Source: a virus. Taken from it: DNA of 23,456 nt. The position numbers and the translations under genes were made by a program. Position 1 is the first letter of the stretch, and every line of letters starts with the position of its first letter. The DNA lies in the IMG/VR virus record IMGVR_UViG_3300044617_001063, positions 1 to 23,456 of that record; one strand, written 5' to 3'. Below, one piece after another: positions 20,294 through 23,456 of the stretch. The notes beneath the pieces were generated by a model. It worked only from the letters and a program-made list of their open reading frames with translations. It did not search any database and had not been told where the DNA came from.

Positions 20294-20799
20294 GGACATG
20301 GGAAGAGAACAAAACGGCCATCAACCAGCTGTGGCCAACAGTGCAGTTCACGGACGAGGAAAAGCGTCTGTGGCACGAAGACCTGTCTTCGCTCGACCAA
20401 GACGTGCTGTACGACGCGATACGAAACGCAAAGCGAACGCACGACAACCCGTGGCCGCAGTTGAAGTGGGTGCTGGAGTGCTACCGGGATCTCCGTCAGG
20501 CACGAAAAAACGCGACGGCTAGGCAAGTTGATCGCGGCGAGAAGCTCGACCTGCAGATCGACAGCAACGAATCAGAGCATCTAGCAAACGACTTTGCCGC
20601 GCTGATCGACATGTCACTGCCGGCAGACTTTGAGCATGTCCAGGAAAGAGTGCTGGAGAAATGCAACCGCATGGAGGCAGTCTCTGCCATCAGGGTTTTG
20701 AAGTACGCACGCAAAAGACTGCTCGGAGAAACGGAGCAATTCGGCCGCGTTACGGATGACGGCGGCATTGAGCAGGTTGCGTTTAAGGAGATCACATGA
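20290..20799 (+). CDS. Putative helicase loader / replication accessory protein
   Basis: The product has 169 residues, starting 4 bases inside the stop of the replication initiator gene. The N-terminal part (MRTWEENKTAINQLWPTVQF, EEKRLWHEDLSSLDQDVLYD, AIRNAKRTHDNPWPQLKWVL) is helical with a 'lW...l..ld...l..Ai.......~pwPql' pattern. That resembles small helicase-loader or inhibitor proteins such as G39P that follow the initiator gene. The second half (ANDFAALIDMSLPADFEHVQ, then ERVLEKCNRMEAVSAIRVLK) is also helical. Function is inferred from position and this loose pattern. No helicase gene is seen in the window, so a host DnaB partner is possible. Confidence 0.55.
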   Translation: MRTWEENKTAINQLWPTVQFTDEEKRLWHEDLSSLDQDVLYDAIRNAKRTHDNPWPQLKWVLECYRDLRQARKNATARQVDRGEKLDLQIDSNESEHLANDFAALIDMSLPADFEHVQERVLEKCNRMEAVSAIRVLKYARKRLLGETEQFGRVTDDGGIEQVAFKEIT

Positions 20800-21038
20800 C
20801 CACGACGACCCCAATACGTCCGCTCACCGATCGCCAGCGCGAGATCTACCGCTGGATCGTGAACTACATCGCCAGCCACGGATTCAGCCCCACAATCCGC
20901 GAGCTGTGCCTGGCCTTTGGCTTTGCCTCAACCGAAGGTGCCATGTGCCACCTTCGCCCGCTTCGCAGCAAGGGCTACGTGGTCTGGAACGAGCGTCAGT
21001 CTCGCACGCTTCGCCCGCTGCAGGAGGTGGACGCATGA
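20796..21038 (+). CDS. LexA-type DNA-binding domain protein lacking the peptidase domain
   Basis: The product has 80 residues, starting in ATGA overlap. The segment PLTDRQREIYRWIVNYIASH, then GFSPTIRELCLAFGFASTEG and AMCHLRPLRSKGYVVWNERQ, closely follows the N-terminal winged helix of LexA ('Lt.rQ.eil.fI..~i...G..Pt.rEi...~gf.S.......L..L..kG~i'). It ends soon after, at RTLRPLQEVDA, so the S24 self-cleavage domain and catalytic Ser/Lys are absent. Such a protein could bind SOS-type boxes but not be inactivated by RecA. A CTGT-N8-ACAG dyad exists in this phage at 16478. It is co-transcribed with replication genes. Confidence 0.82.
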   Translation: MTTTTPIRPLTDRQREIYRWIVNYIASHGFSPTIRELCLAFGFASTEGAMCHLRPLRSKGYVVWNERQSRTLRPLQEVDA

Positions 21039-21226
21039 GCGAAAACCCGTACCCAACTCCACCGATCAGAACCTTGATCCAGATGCTTCGCATACACGCA
21101 TGGGCAGACCACATCGACGATGACAGCCGCATCCTGCACGAGCAGTCTGCCGACGCGCTTGAGGACATGGCGAATCGCTTGGAACGCCAGGCGCTGCATC
21201 TCGAGCGAGCGGAGGCCACACGATGA
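21035..21226 (+). CDS. Small hypothetical protein in replication operon
   Basis: The product has 63 residues with an ATGA overlap on the previous gene and GGAGG about 8 nt upstream. It reads MSENPYPTPPIRTLIQMLRI, then HAWADHIDDDSRILHEQSAD and ALEDMANRLERQALHLERAE. It is an almost wholly helical, acidic protein with a likely C-terminal coiled coil. No family is recognised. Tight coupling on both sides supports it as a real gene. Confidence 0.6.
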   Translation: MSENPYPTPPIRTLIQMLRIHAWADHIDDDSRILHEQSADALEDMANRLERQALHLERAEATR

Positions 21227-21363
21227 CAGTCCGCGACTTCGTGATGTTGAGCCTTGGAGAGATTGTCCTGCTGCTGACGTTCGGCACCGGGATTTTGGTT
21301 GGTTGTTCACTCAAAAGAAGGGATTCTTATGGGAACCGCAACGAAGAAGAGAACCGGGATTGA
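21223..21363 (+). CDS. Small single-span membrane protein
   Basis: The product has 46 residues from ATG 21223 (ATGA overlap). After MTVRDFVMLSLGE it has one hydrophobic segment (IVLLLTFGTGILVGCSL, about residues 14-30), followed by a charged tail, KRRDSYGNRNEEENRD. The basic residues after the segment suggest the C-terminus faces the cytoplasm. It overlaps the sliding clamp gene by 35 nt. A holin is unlikely for such a short early protein. It may be a superinfection or membrane-targeting factor, but this is not shown. Confidence 0.5.
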   Translation: MTVRDFVMLSLGEIVLLLTFGTGILVGCSLKRRDSYGNRNEEENRD

Positions 21364-22432
21364 ACTGGCGTCCGCTGACCTAAAGGCGGCGCTGGCCGCA
21401 GTCTCACCGGCTGTGCCGACGCGCAGCCCGAAGCCGATCTACCAGGCCGTGCGTCTGGGCGACGGCCTGCTCACTGGATCGGATGGCGAAGTGCGGATCG
21501 ACGTGGCTCTCGGCTACCACGGGGATGCGATCCTTCTGCCACACGGCAGGCTTTCGCAGATCCTCGGGGCCGCTACTGGCGAGACGGTGACGCTGGAGCC
21601 GGGCGAGACGAGCTGCGTGGTGCGGGCGGGCTCGGGCACGTGGACGCTGCCAACGGAGAACGCCAGCGAATACCCGCTGTGGGAACCGACCGACGCGAAG
21701 CCCGTGACACGGCTGCCTGCCGATCAGTTCTGCCGCGCCGTGCGTGGCGTGAACTTCGCCACCGACGATGACTCCAGCAGGTTCGCCCTCGGGGCCGTGC
21801 TTATCGAGGTGAAGGGCGAGACGGTGTCTTTCGTGGCAACGGACGGCCGGCGACTCTCGCTCGTGGAGTGCGAGCACGACCTGGCGGTTGATGACTCCCA
21901 GACGCTCGTGCCGAGCCGGGTGATGGCGATCCTGTCTCGGTTGGCCTTGGCCGACTCCGATGGGTCGATCCAGCTCGAGGCGACGGGCAAGGAGATCGTG
22001 GCCACCGTGGGCACGGCGACTGTGACGGCACGGCTGATCGAGGGACGCTTCCCCCGGTGGCGCGACGTGGTGCCGGATCTCGACTGCGAGCCCACCACCG
22101 TGCTCGCCGAGCAGCTGCTGGCGGCGGTGAAGGCGGCGGCGATTGTGACCACTGAGGCCAGCCGGGGCATCGACTTCGCCTTCTCCGAGCAGGGCCTGTG
22201 GCTCCACGGGAAGTCGAGCGAGGCCGGCGAGTCCAGCGTGACGTGCGACCTCGTGGAGGCTGGCACGGCCTGCACGGTGAAGCTGGACCCGCGCTACGTG
22301 CGGCAGTGGCTCGAAGGGCTGCCGGCGGACGGCGAGCCAACGGTGAGCGTCCAGGCTAAGGACGGGCAGTCGGCTGTGATCCTGCGGACGGATTGCAGTA
22401 CGGGCGTTGTCATGCCTATGGCAGCGGAGTAA
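21329..22432 (+). CDS. dnaN: DNA polymerase III beta subunit-like sliding clamp
   Basis: The product has 367 residues from ATG 21329, with AGAAGGGA 7-8 nt upstream. An in-frame ATT/GTG region further up is less likely. It forms a ring on DNA and tethers polymerases. The three-domain layout is visible: ELASADLKAALAAVSPAVPT (domain 1 start), GTWTLPTENASEYPLWEPTD (the 'l.g...~fP.lp' site), ALGAVLIEVKGETVSFVATD then GRRLSLVECEH (domain 2, the 'aTDg.rL' motif) and LIEGRFPRWRDVVP (domain 3). The C-terminus reads GVVMPMAAE, the position of the usual MPMRL. Length matches bacterial DnaN. No phage polymerase is seen here, so it may recruit the host enzyme to the phage origin. Confidence 0.92.
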   Translation: MGTATKKRTGIELASADLKAALAAVSPAVPTRSPKPIYQAVRLGDGLLTGSDGEVRIDVALGYHGDAILLPHGRLSQILGAATGETVTLEPGETSCVVRAGSGTWTLPTENASEYPLWEPTDAKPVTRLPADQFCRAVRGVNFATDDDSSRFALGAVLIEVKGETVSFVATDGRRLSLVECEHDLAVDDSQTLVPSRVMAILSRLALADSDGSIQLEATGKEIVATVGTATVTARLIEGRFPRWRDVVPDLDCEPTTVLAEQLLAAVKAAAIVTTEASRGIDFAFSEQGLWLHGKSSEAGESSVTCDLVEAGTACTVKLDPRYVRQWLEGLPADGEPTVSVQAKDGQSAVILRTDCSTGVVMPMAAE

Positions 22433-22436
22433 CGCC

Positions 22437-22763
22437 ATGGGAGTTTGCAAGAACATCGACCTGCCCACGCTGTACCAATTGTGGAACGACCACACGCTGA
22501 CTCGCGTGCAGGTGTCCAGCAGGCTCGGGATCAGCGCCACGCATCTCACGCGGCTCGTGACTCGGCACAAGCTGCCGCCACGGCGGCGTGACTACAGACG
22601 CGATGTGGCGGACCCGACTCCCGACGAGATTGCACAGCGTGCGGCAGAGTGCCGGGCGAAGCACTTCGCACAGAGGCGTGCCGAGCCTGACTGCTCGACC
22701 ACGTCGAAGGTGTCGAAGTGGCGGGCCGGGATCTGCCAGCCCAGCGGAGGCCGTCACGCTTGA
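22437..22763 (+). CDS. HTH-containing hypothetical protein
   Basis: The product has 108 residues from ATG 22437, 4 bases after the clamp stop. Residues 8-45 (LPTLYQLWNDHTLTRVQVSS, then RLGISATHLTRLVTRHKLPP) form a resolvase/Hin-like HTH with 'l..lW.....t..qvA..lgis...l.r...~~~lp.r'. The remainder is charged (PTPDEIAQRAAECRAKHFAQ) and Ser/Lys-rich. It is likely a DNA-binding regulator of later genes, possibly a late-gene activator, although no specific evidence supports that. Confidence 0.7.
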   Translation: MGVCKNIDLPTLYQLWNDHTLTRVQVSSRLGISATHLTRLVTRHKLPPRRRDYRRDVADPTPDEIAQRAAECRAKHFAQRRAEPDCSTTSKVSKWRAGICQPSGGRHA

Positions 22764-22784
22764 CGCCGTAGCGATGCTGCGTGC

Positions 22785-22934
22785 ATGTCTCCGGCGCTCA
22801 TTGCAATCACTGGCGTGATTTATCTTGTGGTAGCGGCAGACCTGGCCCTGCATGGCAAAGCGGGGCTGGGTCTGGCGTACCTTGGGTATGCGTTTGCGAA
22901 CGTCGGCCTGTACCTGGCGGCGAGGGCATCGTGA
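22785..22934 (+). CDS. Small two-span membrane protein
   Basis: The product has 49 residues from ATG 22785, with no strong Shine-Dalgarno sequence. It reads MSPALIAITGVIYLVVAADL, ALHGKAGLGLAYLGYAFANV, GLYLAARAS. Two hydrophobic segments (about 3-19 and 29-45) are joined by a short polar turn with a Lys. Similar two-span micro-proteins with an 'aY.gYa.aN.gl' second helix occur among early phage genes, as I recall, but no function is known. Its stop overlaps the RusA start. Confidence 0.5.
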   Translation: MSPALIAITGVIYLVVAADLALHGKAGLGLAYLGYAFANVGLYLAARAS

Positions 22935-23338
22935 ACGCCATCACGTTCAGCGTGCCAGGCGATCCGGTGCCGCAGCCACGGGCTCGCATAACCGTCAGAG
23001 GCAAGCACGGGCACGCCTACACGCCATCGGCCCACCCGATCCACGCCTACCGGGCAGCGATTGCAGCCGCAGCGATCGAAGCCGGGGCAACCCCGACCGA
23101 CTCCGCGCCAATCACGCTGATCGTTGATCTCGTGTGGACCCGGCCGAAGAGCCACTTCCGCAAGAGCGGGCTGCGAGACGATGCCCCGAAGCTGCCACGG
23201 CCCGACTGCTCGAACGTGCTGAAGGGGCTGGAAGACGCTTTGAACGGCGTGGCCTGGGTGGATGATTCGCAGATCGGGCGGGTGATTGTCGAGAAAACGT
23301 ACGGCACGGAGGCACGGACAACCGTGCGGATCACATGA
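22931..23338 (+). CDS. rusA: RusA-family Holliday junction resolvase
   Basis: The product has 135 residues from GTG 22931, overlapping the previous stop. It cuts Holliday junctions and helps resolve replication or recombination intermediates. The sequence begins NAITFSVPGDPVPQPRARIT, continues with YTPSAHPIHAYRAAIAAAAI and ITLIVDLVWTRPKSHFRKSG, then holds the core motif KLPRPDCSNVLKGLEDALNG, VAWVDDSQIGRVIVEKTYG. This contains the acidic residues of the family signature 'p.~kPD.DN..K...DaLng..~~DD.qi'. Here the usual D-x-D-N is D-C-S-N. The D-D pair in WVDDSQI is intact. Length is typical. Confidence 0.9.
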   Translation: MNAITFSVPGDPVPQPRARITVRGKHGHAYTPSAHPIHAYRAAIAAAAIEAGATPTDSAPITLIVDLVWTRPKSHFRKSGLRDDAPKLPRPDCSNVLKGLEDALNGVAWVDDSQIGRVIVEKTYGTEARTTVRIT

Positions 23339-23456
23339 GCGTGGCCCTGCTCACTAGCGTGTCAGCCAACATCGGCGAGATGGCAACGCTTACCGTTGCC
23401 AATAAGTTCGAGTATTGCCTGCGTCATGGATATTCGCTGATCGCGGACAACATGCC
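23335..23456 (+). CDS. Glycosyltransferase-like protein (3'-truncated by window end)
   Basis: The first 40 residues are visible from ATG 23335, in ATGA overlap with rusA. They read MSVALLTSVSANIGEMATLT, then VANKFEYCLRHGYSLIADNM. The arrangement of an initial strand, then 'N...Y...hgY.l~~~' resembles the start of galactosyltransferase GMA12/MNN10-like (GT34-type) proteins. The gene continues beyond the window, so the DXD region is not seen and the family call is tentative. Confidence 0.5.
   Translation, partial: MSVALLTSVSANIGEMATLTVANKFEYCLRHGYSLIADNM

Noticed and set aside
21404-22570. 388-residue open frame on the minus strand opposite the sliding clamp
   Set aside because: Antisense image of dnaN; Arg/His-rich without motifs, and it crosses the boundary into the next gene.

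Overview
The window looks like part of the genome of a temperate, siphovirus-like double-stranded DNA phage with an HK97-type head and a long tail. It is GC-rich throughout. Genes are tightly packed, with many ATGA or short overlaps and frequent GTG and TTG starts preceded by Shine-Dalgarno sequences. The host cannot be fixed from the sequence. The style of the small accessory genes recalls phages of high-GC environmental bacteria such as Planctomycetota, but that is only an impression. Nearly everything is on the plus strand; the integrase is the one clear minus-strand gene.

Positions 1-14474 are the late (virion) block: prohead protease (cut by the window edge), a small Cys-rich protein, major capsid protein, terminator hairpin, an interrupted glycosyltransferase-like gene, head-tail connector, head closure, gp10-like and tail completion proteins, two small tail-tube-like proteins, a tail assembly chaperone pair joined by a -1 frameshift, a 1041-residue tape measure protein, and distal tail or unknown structural genes. 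These are followed by Cys-rich and basic small proteins, a metallophosphoesterase and a DUF1599/Nmad1-like protein. Portal and terminase genes are not seen and probably lie upstream.

Positions 14475-16740 are the lysogeny and control region. A tyrosine integrase (minus) faces a small MerR/excisionase-type HTH gene and several tiny early ORFs. Four copies of a related operator-like motif sit in the spacers or -10 elements of predicted promoters, and the HTH gene appears leaderless. A separate CTGT-N8-ACAG dyad overlaps another promoter.

Positions 16841-23456 are the early replication and recombination block: RecT-like annealing protein, winged-helix proteins, an HNH/nucleoside-deoxyribosyltransferase-like fusion, a DUF1376 replication protein whose gene carries two clusters of 11-bp iterons (candidate origin), a possible helicase-loader partner, a LexA DNA-binding-domain-only protein, a phage DnaN sliding clamp, small membrane proteins, RusA resolvase and the start of a second glycosyltransferase-like gene.

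The most unusual feature is at 2343-2401. A glycosyltransferase-like gene is broken after its Phe-Trp-Gly codons by a stop codon and an apparent 50-nt non-coding gap containing a 22-bp hairpin, and the protein then resumes in another frame. This resembles the T4 gene 60 translational bypass, but no matched landing codon was found, so excision or gene decay remain possible.
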